A stretch of DNA of 45,314 bases from Clostridiales bacterium (GTDB lineage Bacteria; Bacillota; Clostridia; Peptostreptococcales; Anaerovoracaceae). The position numbers and the translations under genes were made by a program. Below, piece by piece: positions 32,440 to 45,314 of the stretch (position 1 is its first letter; each line of letters begins with the position of its first letter). The DNA is taken from the NCBI GenBank assembly GCA_015058275.1, contig SVCQ01000017.1, positions 1 through 45,314 of the forward strand. The letters run 5' to 3'. The notes under the pieces were generated by a model. That model searched no databases. It saw nothing but the letters and a program-made list of their open reading frames with translations, and was not told the DNA's origin.

Positions 32440-32940
32440 ATGTCTGTAGAAGCAAAAGCAGCCAAGCAGGTCGTCATCGACGAGATCAAGAGCAAGTTTG
32501 ACAACGCTCAGTCCGTAGTAGTCGTTGATTATCTGGGACTCACTGTAGCAGAGGCCGACGCTCTGAGAGCAAACCTCAGAAAGGAAGGCGTTGACTTCAC
32601 AGTATACAAGAACACTCTCATCAGAAGAGCTATCGACGGAACTGATTTCGCCGCTCTCGCTGAGGGAGAGACTCTCAAAGGTTCGACCGCTCTCGCATTC
32701 AGCGGAGAGGACGTAACAGCAGGAGCAAGAGTTCTGTCGAAGGCCATCAAGGATTACAAGAAGATGGCATTCAAGGGCGGAGTCGTCGAGGGAACAGTTT
32801 ACGACAAGGCTCAGATCGAGGATTTCGCAAGCATCCCTGGCAGAGACGTACTCATCGCAAGGTTCATGGGAAGCATCCAGAGCCCGATGACAAAGCTCGC
32901 TCTTACACTCAAGGCTATCGCAGAAGCCAAAGAAGCGTAA
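32440..32940 (+). CDS. rplJ: 50S ribosomal protein L10
   Basis: The 166-aa protein has the L10 rRNA-binding N-domain (QSVVVVDYLGLTVAEADALRANLRKEGVDFTVYKNTLIRRA) and a C-terminal helix that carries L12 dimers (SPMTKLALTLKAIAEAKE). AAAGGAG is upstream. It is expressed with rplL under the L10 leader. Confidence 0.97.
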   Translation: MSVEAKAAKQVVIDEIKSKFDNAQSVVVVDYLGLTVAEADALRANLRKEGVDFTVYKNTLIRRAIDGTDFAALAEGETLKGSTALAFSGEDVTAGARVLSKAIKDYKKMAFKGGVVEGTVYDKAQIEDFASIPGRDVLIARFMGSIQSPMTKLALTLKAIAEAKEA

Positions 32941-33011
32941 GCTGATATTTCAAAATTCAAACTTAAGCGGCCGCAAGGCCATTCATCCAATTTAGAAAAG
33001 GAGAAATAACA

Positions 33012-33380
33012 ATGGATAAGGATAAAATCATTGAGGCTCTTAAGAGCATGAGCATTCTTGAGATCAACGAGCTCGTTAAGGCTCTCGAGGAAGAGTTCGG
33101 AGTAAGCGCAGTAGCAGTAGCAGCACCTGCAGCAGGCGGAGCAGCCGGCGGCGAGGCAGCTGAGGAGAAGAGCGAATTCAACGTTGTCCTCAAAGAGGTT
33201 GGTCAGGAAAAGATCAAGGTTATCAAGGCTGTCAGAGAAGCTACAGGTCTCGGCCTGAAGGAAGCAAAGGAACTCGTAGACGGAGCTCCTGCTACAGTCA
33301 AGGAAGGCGCACTGCCTGACGAGGCTAACGCTATGAAGGAAGCACTTGAGGCTGTAGGAGCCGTAGTCGAACTCCAGTAG
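33012..33380 (+). CDS. rplL: 50S ribosomal protein L7/L12
   Basis: The 122-aa stalk protein has the dimerising N-domain ([20 protein letters not shown]), an Ala/Gly hinge ([13 protein letters not shown]) and the C-domain that contacts factors ([27 protein letters not shown]). AAAGGAG is upstream. A 434-bp non-coding region separates it from rpoB. Confidence 0.98.
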   Translation: MDKDKIIEALKSMSILEINELVKALEEEFGVSAVAVAAPAAGGAAGGEAAEEKSEFNVVLKEVGQEKIKVIKAVREATGLGLKEAKELVDGAPATVKEGALPDEANAMKEALEAVGAVVELQ

Positions 33381-33465
33381 TTCCTCGATAATCTCCGCCA
33401 TACTTTGTTGCTGCTCGGAAATCTTTCACTTACATACTTCGGTGTATGCGCGTTCAAGATTTCCT

Positions 33466-33651
33466 CGCGCGCCTCGTCTGGCGAAGATTCTCATCGGAAC
33501 AAAGCTTTAAATCTCTGCGTCGCCTAATAGCTTAATAGCTGGCGCAGAACGAGATCTCCGCGCGCCTCGTCTGGCGAAGATTCTCATCGGAACAAGGCTT
33601 TAAATCTCTGCGTCGCCTAATAGCTTAATAGCTGGCGCAGAACGAGATCTC
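33466..33651 (+). repeat. 93-bp tandem duplication (family D) upstream of rpoB
   Basis: Unit 33466-33558 is followed by unit 33559-33651 with one visible mismatch (AAAGCTTTAA versus AAGGCTTTAA). Each unit contains a CTGCG...CGCAG hairpin around TAATAGCTTAATAGCT and ends in the palindrome GAGATCTC. Confidence 0.95.
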
Positions 33652-33717
33652 CTCGCCGGGGAGCATAAATCCGGCGCAAAAATTGGACCGTGCGATATCG
33701 GCCCGACCCACGCAATA

Positions 33718-33746
33718 AAATGAGCCCCGTACTTCGAGGCTCATTT
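33718..33746 (+). promoter_or_regulatory. Hairpin in the rpoB leader
   Basis: AAATGAGCC (33718-33726) is perfectly complementary to GGCTCATTT (33738-33746). Only ATTT follows, so a full terminator is doubtful; an attenuator or processing stem is possible. Confidence 0.55.
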
Positions 33747-33814
33747 CGTGCGTAATAAGAGCCGTTAAATCGGCCCGAAAGCATGTACTTTTTTGTAAAC
33801 AAGGAGACAAATCT

Positions 33815-36800
33815 ATGCCAACCCCAGTAAAAGTTGGAAGAAAAGAGCGTATGAGCTTTGCCAAGATCAATGAGGTCTGCGAAATGCCTAACCTCATCGA
33901 TGTCCAGACAAAGTCATACAAGTGGTTCATCGAAGAGGGCCTCGGAGAGGTTCTCGAAGACGTATCTCCTATCCGCGATACCACCAACACTCTGAGTCTG
34001 GAATTCGCGGACTATCATTTCTCCGATACTCCTAAGTACGATCAGGAGGAGTGCAAGGAGAGAGATGCCACATACGCCACTTCGCTGACCGTAAAGGTCA
34101 GACTGATCAACCGCGAGACCGGTGAGATCAAGGAGCAGGACGTATTTATGGGAGATTTCCCTCTCATGACAGAGAAGGGCACCTTCGTCTACAACGGAGC
34201 CGAGAGAGCCATCGTTACTCAGATGGTACGTTCTCCGGGACCGTACTATGACGTAGCTACGGACAAGTCCAACCAGAAACTGTACAGCTCGCAGGTCATC
34301 CCTAACAGAGGAGCATGGCTCGAGTACGAGACAGACTCGCAGGGCATCCTCTACGTAAGAGTAGACAGGACAAGAAAACAGCCGCTGACTTCCTTCCTCA
34401 GAGCGCTCGGCATCATCGATCCGGAAGCGCTTCAGCTGAGCAGCAACGAAGACATCATCGCCATCTTCGGCGAGGACGACAGACTTCTGCGCACACTCGA
34501 GAAGGACACAACAAAGACCAGCGCTGAGGGACTCAGAGAACTCTACAGAAGACTGAGACCGGGAGAGCCTCCTACAGTCGAGAACGCAAGATCCATGCTG
34601 ATGGCTCTGCTCTTCGATGAGAGGCGTTATGACCTGGCCAAGGTCGGCAGATTCAAGTACAACCGCAAGCTGGGACTCCACGACAGACTCGTGGACACAG
34701 TTGCGGCCGAAGACGTCATCGATCCTAACACCGGCGAAGTCCTCGTTGAGGAGGGCGGAGAGATCTCGAGATCCCTCGCAATGGTGATCGAGGATGCAGG
34801 CGTCAAGTCGGTGCTCGTATACAGCAAGAGCGAGGATGATGAGGACGGCGTTGTCACTAAGGTCATCGGCAACAACTTCGTTGATCCGGCCAAGTACATC
34901 GACTTCGACCTCACTCCTTACAAGCTGTCCGAGAAGGTCTTCTATCCTGTGCTCAAGGACATCATCGACCAGGCAGCCGGAGACGAGGACAAGCTCAAGG
35001 CGGGCATTGCCAACAGGAGAAGAGAGCTGAGCCCTAAGCACATCATCCTTGAGGATATCGTCGCTTCGATCAGCTATCTGATCAACCTTGCACACGGCGT
35101 AGGCGATACAGACGACATCGACCACCTCAGCAACAGAAGGCTCAAGACGGTCGGCGAGCTTCTGCAGAACCAGTGCAGGATCGGCTTCGCCAGAATGGAG
35201 AAGACCATCAGAGAGAGAATGACTACTGAGAACTCGACTCCTCAGCAGCTCATCAACATCCGTCCTGTAACAGCAGCTATCAAGGAGTTCTTCGGATCAT
35301 CCCAGCTGTCGCAGTTCATGGACCAGAACAACCCTCTTGCTGAGCTGACTCACAAGAGAAGACTCTCGGCGCTCGGACCTGGCGGACTTTCGAGAGAAAG
35401 AGCCGGCATGGAGGTCAGAGACGTACACTACTCGCACTACGGACGTATGTGCCCGATCGAGACTCCTGAAGGTCCTAACATCGGACTTATCGGATCTCTC
35501 ACCACATACGGCATCATCAACGAGTACGGATTCATCGAGACTCCGTACCGCAGAGTAGACAAGGAGACGGGTGTCGTTACAACTGACGTTGAGTATCTGG
35601 CTGCGGCCGACGAGGATCTCATGATCGTCGCACAGGCCAACGAGCCGCTCGATGAGCAGGGACACTTCGTCAACAACAAGGTAGCCGTAAGAGGCATCAA
35701 GGGTGAGATCACAATGGTGCCTAAGAATGAAGTCGACTACATGGACGTATCCCCTAAGCAGGTAGTATCCGTGGCTACAGCCATGATCCCGTTCCTCGAG
35801 AACGACGACGCTAACCGTGCCCTGATGGGATCCAACATGCAGAGACAGGCAGTTCCTCTGCTCGTCACCGAGGCTCCGTACATCGGAACAGGTATCGAGT
35901 ACAAGGCAGCCTGCGACTCCGGCGCTGTAGTGCTCTGCAAGCACGCAGGTACAGTCACATTCGTTGACGCCAACACCGTCAGGGTCACAAGAGACGATGA
36001 CGGCACAGTCGACGAGTACAAGATGCTCAAGTTCAAGCGCTCCAACCAGGGTACATGCATCAACCAGAGACCTATCGTCTCCTTCGGTGAGCACCTCGAA
36101 GAGGGTGAGGTCGTAGCTGACGGTCCTTCCACAAGCATGGGAGAGATCTCGCTCGGCAAGAACCTCCTCATCGGATTCATGACCTGGGAGGGCTACAACT
36201 ACGAGGACGCTATCGTACTCAACGAGAGACTGCTCATGGACGACGTGCTCACTTCGCTTCACATCGAGAAGCACGAGTGCGAGGCCAGAGACACCAAGCT
36301 CGGACCTGAAGAGATCACAAGGGACATCCCGAACCTGCCTCAGGACATGCTCAAGGAGCTCGACGAGGACGGTATCGTCAGGATCGGAGCTGAGGTCAAG
36401 TCGAACGACATCCTCGTCGGCAAGCTGACTCCTAAGAGCGAGACAGACCTCACACCTGAAGCCAGGATGCTGCGCGCTATCTTCGGCGAGAAGTCCAAGG
36501 AAGTAAGGGATTCGTCCCTCAAGCTGCCGCACGGTGAGGAAGGTATCGTCATCGACGTCAGAGTATTCGACAAGACAAACAGCCAGGAGCTCCCTCCTGG
36601 AGTAAACAAGATCGTAAGAGTCTACGTTGCTACAAAGAGAAAGATCAACGTCGGCGATAAGATGGCGGGACGCCACGGTAACAAGGGTGTTATCTCCAGG
36701 ATCCTGCCTCAGGAGGACATGCCGTTCAAAGAGGACGGTGAGCCGCTCCAGGTAATGCTCAACCCTCTGGGCGTACCGTCCCGAATGAACGTAGGACAGG

Positions 36801-37663
36801 TACTCGAGGTCCATCTCGGACTCGCAGCCAAGTCAAAGGGCTGGTACGTATCCACTCCGGTATTCGACGGAGCGAGCGAGAAGGACGTTATCAAAATGCT
36901 CACAGAGGAAGGCTATCCGGAGACAGGCAAGCTGAGACTGAGAGACGGACGTACGGGCGAGTACTTCGACAGCCCTGTAACGGTCGGCTACATGTACATG
37001 CTCAAGCTCCACCACCTGGTAGACGACAAGATCCACGCCAGATCGACGGGCCCGTACTCGCTGGTAACACAGCAGCCGCTCGGCGGTAAGGCTCAGTTCG
37101 GCGGACAGAGATTCGGAGAGATGGAGGTATGGGCGCTCGAGGCTTACGGCGCTGCGTACACTCTCCAGGAGATCCTGACCGTCAAGTCCGACGATATCAT
37201 CGGACGTACAAAGACATACGAATCCATCATCAACGGAGTCAACATCCCTGAACCGGGCATCCCTGAGTCGTTCAAGGTACTCATCAAGGAGCTCCAGGCA
37301 CTCGCTCTGGATATCCGCACCAAGGCCGGCGACGATTCCGAGATCAAGATCAGAGAGACATCCGAGTATGAGGGAGCGCTTACATTCGACAGGATGATAA
37401 GCGAGAACGACAGAAGAGCAGAGCGCGAGAGAAGAGAGCTCGAGCAGGATGCCGAAATGGCAGAGGCAGCGGCCGAGATCAATGCGGCTGAGGCTGAGGA
37501 CGATGCAGAGCTCGATATCGACGCTATCTCTTCGCTGGTAGAGTCCATGGCAATGGCTTCGGCCGAGCCGGATATGGACCTGACAGAAGCTGTAGAGATG
37601 GACAGCCTCGAAGACCTGGCAGAAGCCGAGGCCGGCGAGACGTTCGAGGATGAAGAGCAGTAA
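33815..37663 (+). CDS. rpoB: DNA-directed RNA polymerase beta subunit
   Basis: The 1282-aa protein has all beta-subunit landmarks: the N-terminal [18 protein letters not shown], the rifampicin region [31 protein letters not shown] with sensitive-type residues (D, H and S at the usual resistance positions), [15 protein letters not shown], and [11 protein letters not shown] near the active site. It is about 90 residues longer than B. subtilis RpoB, mostly from an acidic Ala/Glu/Asp tail after residue about 1205. AAGGAG is upstream, and rpoC follows after 15 bp. Confidence 0.99.
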   Translation: MPTPVKVGRKERMSFAKINEVCEMPNLIDVQTKSYKWFIEEGLGEVLEDVSPIRDTTNTLSLEFADYHFSDTPKYDQEECKERDATYATSLTVKVRLINRETGEIKEQDVFMGDFPLMTEKGTFVYNGAERAIVTQMVRSPGPYYDVATDKSNQKLYSSQVIPNRGAWLEYETDSQGILYVRVDRTRKQPLTSFLRALGIIDPEALQLSSNEDIIAIFGEDDRLLRTLEKDTTKTSAEGLRELYRRLRPGEPPTVENARSMLMALLFDERRYDLAKVGRFKYNRKLGLHDRLVDTVAAEDVIDPNTGEVLVEEGGEISRSLAMVIEDAGVKSVLVYSKSEDDEDGVVTKVIGNNFVDPAKYIDFDLTPYKLSEKVFYPVLKDIIDQAAGDEDKLKAGIANRRRELSPKHIILEDIVASISYLINLAHGVGDTDDIDHLSNRRLKTVGELLQNQCRIGFARMEKTIRERMTTENSTPQQLINIRPVTAAIKEFFGSSQLSQFMDQNNPLAELTHKRRLSALGPGGLSRERAGMEVRDVHYSHYGRMCPIETPEGPNIGLIGSLTTYGIINEYGFIETPYRRVDKETGVVTTDVEYLAAADEDLMIVAQANEPLDEQGHFVNNKVAVRGIKGEITMVPKNEVDYMDVSPKQVVSVATAMIPFLENDDANRALMGSNMQRQAVPLLVTEAPYIGTGIEYKAACDSGAVVLCKHAGTVTFVDANTVRVTRDDDGTVDEYKMLKFKRSNQGTCINQRPIVSFGEHLEEGEVVADGPSTSMGEISLGKNLLIGFMTWEGYNYEDAIVLNERLLMDDVLTSLHIEKHECEARDTKLGPEEITRDIPNLPQDMLKELDEDGIVRIGAEVKSNDILVGKLTPKSETDLTPEARMLRAIFGEKSKEVRDSSLKLPHGEEGIVIDVRVFDKTNSQELPPGVNKIVRVYVATKRKINVGDKMAGRHGNKGVISRILPQEDMPFKEDGEPLQVMLNPLGVPSRMNVGQVLEVHLGLAAKSKGWYVSTPVFDGASEKDVIKMLTEEGYPETGKLRLRDGRTGEYFDSPVTVGYMYMLKLHHLVDDKIHARSTGPYSLVTQQPLGGKAQFGGQRFGEMEVWALEAYGAAYTLQEILTVKSDDIIGRTKTYESIINGVNIPEPGIPESFKVLIKELQALALDIRTKAGDDSEIKIRETSEYEGALTFDRMISENDRRAERERRELEQDAEMAEAAAEINAAEAEDDAELDIDAISSLVESMAMASAEPDMDLTEAVEMDSLEDLAEAEAGETFEDEEQ

Positions 37664-37678
37664 AGGAGGGCTCAAAGC

Positions 37679-41323
<3,645 letters not shown>

Positions 41324-41341
41324 TCTGTAACCAGATACTGA

Positions 41342-41376
41342 GAACGGAGCGCGATATACAGCGCTCCGTTCTTTTT
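41342..41376 (+). terminator. Rho-independent terminator after rpoC
   Basis: GAACGGAGCGC (41342-41352) pairs with GCGCTCCGTTC (41361-41371) over 11 bp, followed by TTTTT. It separates the rpoBC and str operons. Confidence 0.95.
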
Positions 41377-41417
41377 GCGGCCGGCCGGGCCGGGATCCGC
41401 TCCGTTTTGGGCCCGGA

Positions 41418-41458
41418 GTTGACGCCGGATCAGCGGATCCGCCCGCAAAAACGTCAAC
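41418..41458 (+). repeat. Degenerate family C hairpin, copy C3
   Basis: GTTGACG (41418-41424) pairs with CGTCAAC (41452-41458). The interior starts CCGGAT as in C1 and C2 but then has GGATC...GATCC instead. It lies between the rpoC terminator and the rpsL promoter. Confidence 0.55.
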
Positions 41459-41504
41459 AACCCTTTGATATGCAGAAAGGCTGCAAAAATAAAGGCGGAA
41501 ATCG

Positions 41505-41533
41505 TTGACATATCAGGGGCTTGCTAGTAAAAT
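41505..41533 (+). promoter_or_regulatory. Promoter of the str operon (rpsL-rpsG-fusA-tuf)
   Basis: A perfect TTGACA (41505-41510), a 17-bp spacer and TAAAAT (41528-41533) lie 71 bp before rpsL. It comes after the rpoC terminator, so the str genes have their own transcription start. Confidence 0.88.
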
Positions 41534-41604
41534 ATACAAGTTCGATTGCGCCTTCACACAGTTGGCGGCAACGGATAATACAACTATTATGAAAGGAGAA
41601 AAGA

Positions 41605-42021
41605 ATGCCTACAATTAACCAGTTAGTACGTCAGGGCAGACAGAGCTCAGTCAAGAAGTCGACAGCTCCTGCGCTCGGTAAGAACATGAACACACTTCGC
41701 AAGACTCTTACCGACGTTAACTCCCCTCAGAAGAGAGGCGTTTGCGTAGCAGTCAAGACTGTCACACCTAAGAAGCCGAATTCAGCTCTTAGAAAAGTCG
41801 CAAGAGTACGTCTGACCAACGGAATGGAAGTTACTGCTTACATTCCTGGTATTGGCCACAACCTGCAGGAGCACAGCGTTGTTCTCGTAAGAGGCGGCAG
41901 AGTCAAGGACCTTCCTGGTGTTAGATATCACATCATCAGAGGTACACTAGACGCTTCCGGCGTTGCAGACCGTGGACAGGGCCGTTCCAAGTACGGAGCA
42001 AAGAAGCCTAAGAAAAAGTAA
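41605..42021 (+). CDS. rpsL: 30S ribosomal protein S12
   Basis: The 138-aa protein starts [12 protein letters not shown] and has [20 protein letters not shown] and [18 protein letters not shown], with the lysines at both classical streptomycin-resistance positions unchanged. GAAAGGAG is upstream. Its stop codon TAA is part of the first arm of repeat A6. Confidence 0.99.
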   Translation: MPTINQLVRQGRQSSVKKSTAPALGKNMNTLRKTLTDVNSPQKRGVCVAVKTVTPKKPNSALRKVARVRLTNGMEVTAYIPGIGHNLQEHSVVLVRGGRVKDLPGVRYHIIRGTLDASGVADRGQGRSKYGAKKPKKK

Positions 42022-42260
42022 GGTTTTCTGCTGATCCATACGCCGTTTCGAGACTTGTCCTGACGACTGGCAAACGAAGTGAAGCCAGAGTCATGGAAAG
42101 TCCGATGCCAGAATTGCCCGAAGCAAAGCGAGGGTGCAATTCACGGCTGGCGTAAGGACGAAAACCTTGATCTTCGGGGGCGGTGCCCCTCCGATAAAGT
42201 CTCTCTTCTGATTTATATACGCCTTCGGCGCGAAGCGGCGTTGCCGCAAGGAGGAGAGTG
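42020..42260 (+). repeat. Composite element: family A copy A6 with a nested family B module (B2)
   Basis: A-type stem X AAGGTTTTC (42020-42028) is perfectly complementary to X' GAAAACCTT (42160-42168), 131 bp away. Between them is B2: helix GACTTGTCCTGAC (42052-42064) with GTCATGGAAAGTC (42090-42102), inner ACTGGC/GCCAG, then GCCAG (42107-42111) with CTGGC (42147-42151) enclosing AATTGC/GCAATT. GTAAGG, X', GATCTTCG, GGGGCGGTGCCCC and CTCCGATAA complete the A part. A further GCGGCGTTGCCGC hairpin (42235-42247) follows. Confidence 0.78.
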
Positions 42261-42892
<632 letters not shown>

Positions 42893-42894
42893 GA

Positions 42895-43014
42895 GGATTT
42901 GTCCTGACGACTGGCGAGCGCCAGCGAAGACAGAGTCATGGAAAATCCTTTACGCAGTGTGCCTGCGAGTGTCAAGCCAAAAGGCGCAGACAGAGCAGCT
43001 GCACACGAGCCGTT
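42895..43014 (+). repeat. Family B element, copy B3 (rpsG-fusA)
   Basis: GGATTTGTCCTGAC (42895-42908) pairs with GTCATGGAAAATCC (42935-42948), the GGATTT/AAATCC arm covarying with GACTT/AAGTC of B1 and B2. TTTACGCA follows, then GTGTGC (42957-42962) with GCACAC (43001-43006), covarying with GTACGC/GCGTAC of B1, and GAGCCGTT (43007-43014). Confidence 0.8.
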
Positions 43015-43049
43015 ATCAACAATAATAATTTGAAGGTTATTTACACATG

Positions 43050-43065
43050 TTACATCTAAATGTAA
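43050..43065 (+). repeat. Short palindrome before fusA
   Basis: TTACAT (43050-43055) and ATGTAA (43060-43065) form a perfect 6-bp stem with a CTAA loop, 7 bp before the GAAAGGAGG of fusA. It may tune fusA translation; nothing more can be said. Confidence 0.4.
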
Positions 43066-43087
43066 TCACGGTAGAAAGGAGGAAATA

Positions 43088-45154
43088 ATGGGCAGGAAAT
43101 TCAGTCTTGAAAAGACCCGCAACATCGGAATCATGGCACACATCGACGCCGGCAAGACTACTACGACAGAGAGAATTCTGTTCTATACAGGCAGAACTCA
43201 CAAACTCGGAGAGACTCACGAAGGCGCTGCTACCATGGACTGGATGGAGCAGGAGCAGGAACGCGGAATCACCATTACTTCCGCCGCTACTACTGCACAG
43301 TGGAAGGACACAAGGATCAACATCATCGACACTCCGGGACACGTAGACTTCACAGTTGAGGTCGAGAGATCCCTCAGAGTTCTCGACGGAGCCGTAATGG
43401 TGCTCTGCGCCAAGGGCGGTGTCGAGCCTCAGAGTGAGACAGTCTGGAGACAGGCCGAGAAGTACGGAGTTCCTAGAATGATCTTCGTCAACAAGATGGA
43501 CATCCTCGGTGCCAATTACTTCCACGTTCTCGATATGATCCACGACAGGCTCAAGGCCAATGCCGTAGCAGTTCAGCTGCCAATCGGCTCCGAGTCCGAC
43601 TTCATCGGTATCATCGACCTCATCAAGATGAAGGCCGAGATCTACCACGAAGACGACCTCGGTAAGGCTTTCGACGAGAAGGATATCCCTGAGGATATGC
43701 TCGAAGAGGCCAAGGCGTGGAGAGACAAGATGCTCGAGTCCGTAGCCGAGTGCGACGAGGAACTCATGATGATGTACCTCGAGGGTGAGGAGATCCCTGA
43801 GAAGGACATCAAGAGAGTCATCCGTCAGGAGACGATCAAGGGCAATATGTATCCGGTATTCTGCGGATCAGCTTATAAGAACAAGGGCGTTCAGCTGATG
43901 CTCGACGGAGTTGTGGATTACATGCCGTCGCCTCTCGATATCCCGGCTATCAAGGGAGTCAACCCATACACCAAGAAGGAAGAGGATAGACCTGCATCCG
44001 ACAAGGAGCCGTTCGCTGCACTCGCCTTCAAGATCATGGCTGACCCTTATGTGGGCAAGCTCGCATTCTTCAGAGTTTACTCCGGTACCCTTGAGTCCGG
44101 TTCGCACGTATACAATGCGACAAAGGACCGCAAGGAGAGGATCGGACGTATCCTCCAGATGCACGCCAACCACAGGGACGAGATCGACATGGTTTATTCC
44201 GGAGACATCGCTGCAGCGGTCGGACTTAAGTTCACCACAACAGGCGACACTCTCTGCGACCAGAAGGCACCTATAGTGCTCGAATCCATGGAATTCCCTG
44301 ATCCGGTCATCGAGATCGCGATCGAGCCGAAGACCAAGATCGGCCAGGAAAAGATGGGTATCGCACTTTCCAAGCTGGCAGAGGAGGACCCTACATTCAG
44401 GACATACACCAACCCTGATACAGGTCAGACCATCATCGCCGGCATGGGCGAGCTCCACCTGGAGATCATCGTCGACAGGCTTCTCAGAGAATTCAAGGTA
44501 GAGGCTAACGTCGGTAAGCCGCAGGTATCCTACAAGGAGACTGTTACTTCAACTGCCGATGTGGACTGCAAGCATGCCAAGCAGACAGGCGGAAGCGGAC
44601 AGTACGCTCACGTCAAGATCAAGCTCTATCCGAGAGAGCCGGGCGCAGGCTTCGAATTCAAGAACTCCATCGTCGGCGGTGCTATTCCTAAGGAATACAT
44701 ACCGAAGGTACAGGAGGGTATCGAGGAAGCCATGCAGGCAGGACCTCTGGCAGGCTACAATGTAGTAGACGTCGGAGTCGAGCTCTACGATGGTTCGTAC
44801 CACGAAGTAGACTCTTCGGATATGGCATTCAAGGTCGCCGGATCCAAAGCATTTAAAGAGGCAGTAATGAAGGCTAAGCCTGTACTGCTCGAGCCTATAT
44901 TCAAGGTCGAAGTTACCGTTCCTGACAACTACATGGGTGATGTCATCGGCGACATCAGCTCCAGAAGAGGAAGGATCGAGGGCTCCGACATCGAGAACGG
45001 TGCAGCAGTTATAAGAGGCTTCGTACCGCTGTCCGAAATGTTCGGATATGCGACAGACCTCAGGTCGAGGACACAGGGCAGAGGCGTTTACGTCATGCAG
45101 TTCGACCACTTCGAGCGTCTTCCGGAGTCCCTTGCGGACAAGATCACCAAGTAG
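43088..45154 (+). CDS. fusA: Translation elongation factor G
   Basis: The 688-aa GTPase drives ribosomal translocation. It has the canonical G1 [11 protein letters not shown]2 [10 protein letters not shown]3 DTPGHVDF, and G4 NKMD, the domain IV loop [11 protein letters not shown], and domain V GDISSRRG. It is the housekeeping EF-G, in contrast to the paralogue at 2526. GAAAGGAGG is upstream, and the gene sits in the normal rpsG-fusA-tuf order. Confidence 0.99.
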   Translation: MGRKFSLEKTRNIGIMAHIDAGKTTTTERILFYTGRTHKLGETHEGAATMDWMEQEQERGITITSAATTAQWKDTRINIIDTPGHVDFTVEVERSLRVLDGAVMVLCAKGGVEPQSETVWRQAEKYGVPRMIFVNKMDILGANYFHVLDMIHDRLKANAVAVQLPIGSESDFIGIIDLIKMKAEIYHEDDLGKAFDEKDIPEDMLEEAKAWRDKMLESVAECDEELMMMYLEGEEIPEKDIKRVIRQETIKGNMYPVFCGSAYKNKGVQLMLDGVVDYMPSPLDIPAIKGVNPYTKKEEDRPASDKEPFAALAFKIMADPYVGKLAFFRVYSGTLESGSHVYNATKDRKERIGRILQMHANHRDEIDMVYSGDIAAAVGLKFTTTGDTLCDQKAPIVLESMEFPDPVIEIAIEPKTKIGQEKMGIALSKLAEEDPTFRTYTNPDTGQTIIAGMGELHLEIIVDRLLREFKVEANVGKPQVSYKETVTSTADVDCKHAKQTGGSGQYAHVKIKLYPREPGAGFEFKNSIVGGAIPKEYIPKVQEGIEEAMQAGPLAGYNVVDVGVELYDGSYHEVDSSDMAFKVAGSKAFKEAVMKAKPVLLEPIFKVEVTVPDNYMGDVIGDISSRRGRIEGSDIENGAAVIRGFVPLSEMFGYATDLRSRTQGRGVYVMQFDHFERLPESLADKITK

Positions 45155-45213
45155 GCGATCATTACAAAGCAAACTAAACACTATTTATTTTCTATATCAA
45201 TAAGGAGATAAAA

Positions 45214-45314
45214 ATGGCTAAGCAGAAATACGAAAGAACCAAACCGCATATCAACATCGGTACAATCGGCCACGTTGACCACGGTAAGACAACTCTTACA
45301 GCAGCAATCACAAG
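45214..45314 (+). CDS. tuf: Elongation factor Tu (N-terminal part, cut by window end)
   Basis: Thirty-three codons are visible: [16 protein letters not shown] then [17 protein letters not shown], which includes the complete P-loop GHVDHGKT of EF-Tu. AAGGAG lies 6 nt upstream. The gene continues beyond the window as the fourth gene of the str operon. Confidence 0.97.
   Translation, partial: MAKQKYERTKPHINIGTIGHVDHGKTTLTAAIT

Larger units (their letters stand above)
33381..33814 (+). other. Structured rplL-rpoB intercistronic region
   Basis: No gene is supported here. In order there are: a hairpin with GGAAATCTT (33417-33425) and AAGATTTCC (33456-33464) around a C-UUCG-G tetraloop, the 93-bp tandem duplication D (33466-33651), the repeated word TCGGCCCGA, a 9-bp hairpin at 33718-33746, GAGCCGTT at 33759, and the rpoB ribosome binding site. 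In E. coli the equivalent gap carries an attenuator and an RNase III site, so processing or partial termination is likely. Confidence 0.65.

Noticed and set aside
33466-33651. CRISPR array
   Set aside because: Two contiguous 93-bp units with no unique spacers; the 80-bp A2/A3 and 75-bp C repeats likewise lack spacers, and no cas genes are present.
42052-42103. Hammerhead ribozyme, suggested by CTGACGA and GGAAA in family B
   Set aside because: CTGANGA and GAAA are not placed on the two sides of a stem II with a cleavage site as required; the segments simply pair with each other as one bulged helix.
42090-42110. RNase P RNA start, suggested by GGAAAGTCC
   Set aside because: No other conserved RNase P regions follow, and the words belong to the family B helix.

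Overview
The window is a chromosomal segment from a Gram-positive anaerobe-like bacterium of the Firmicutes, most probably class Clostridia. The evidence is the Bacillus/Clostridium-type gene order radA ... carD-ispF-proS-cysS-mrnC-rlmB-rpmG-secE-nusG-rplKAJL-rpoBC-rpsL-rpsG-fusA-tuf, strong AGGAGG-type ribosome binding sites, mini-RNase III, a Firmicutes L10 leader, lipoproteins with Gram-positive-style signal peptides, and MBG/Fn3-like repeats on a secreted glycosidase. Coding sequence is moderately GC-rich yet prefers AGA/AGG for arginine. A closer assignment (for example Anaerovoracaceae, the old 'Family XIII') is only a guess.

Layout. 1-75: the 3' end (domains V and VI) of a group II intron that ends 5 bp from the deoD stop. 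81-4664: deoD (minus), then asnS and an EF-G-like GTPase. 4747-9231: a lipoprotein, then on the minus strand a response regulator, histidine kinase and radA operon. About 9300-11900: an IS91-family insertion with a tyrosine recombinase plus an HUH transposase. 11894-14933: carD-ispF-proS behind a perfect consensus promoter. 14971-19360: a two-gene chromate transporter, cysS, thyA, mrnC. 19389-28539: an accessory block with a double-HTH regulator, two related lipoproteins, pgeF, a NagZ-like glycosidase, folA and an acidic protein. 28532-45314: rlmB, then the L33/secE/nusG, L11-L1, L10-L12, rpoBC and str operons, ending inside tuf.

The most unusual content lies between genes. Six copies of a palindromic element (family A, about 80-100 bp) each have a variable but perfectly complementary stem X/X', a small inner hairpin (usually CGGCGTTGCCG), TAAGG, and a second hairpin of the form GATCTCCG...CTTCGATAA. 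X' can also pair downstream in several copies, so two mutually exclusive folds are possible. A second modular family (B) lies between nusG-rplK, rpsL-rpsG and rpsG-fusA, and one B module is nested inside an A element. A third family (C) is tandem upstream of cysS and degenerate upstream of rpsL. A 93-bp near-perfect tandem duplication (D) lies between rplL and rpoB. Stem sequences differ between copies while pairing is kept, which argues for structure acting as RNA or single-stranded DNA. One A copy is inverted relative to its flanking genes, and one A copy and one B copy begin at or within the end of an upstream gene, which argues for mobility. I do not recognise A, B, C or D as any named RNA or repeat class.

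Functional links: thyA and folA both serve dTMP/folate metabolism and both interrupt the usual cysS-mrnC-rlmB order. pgeF and the NagZ-like enzyme both point to peptidoglycan quality control or turnover. Known autoregulatory RNA is visible as the L10 leader before rplJ and a probable L1 site before rplA.
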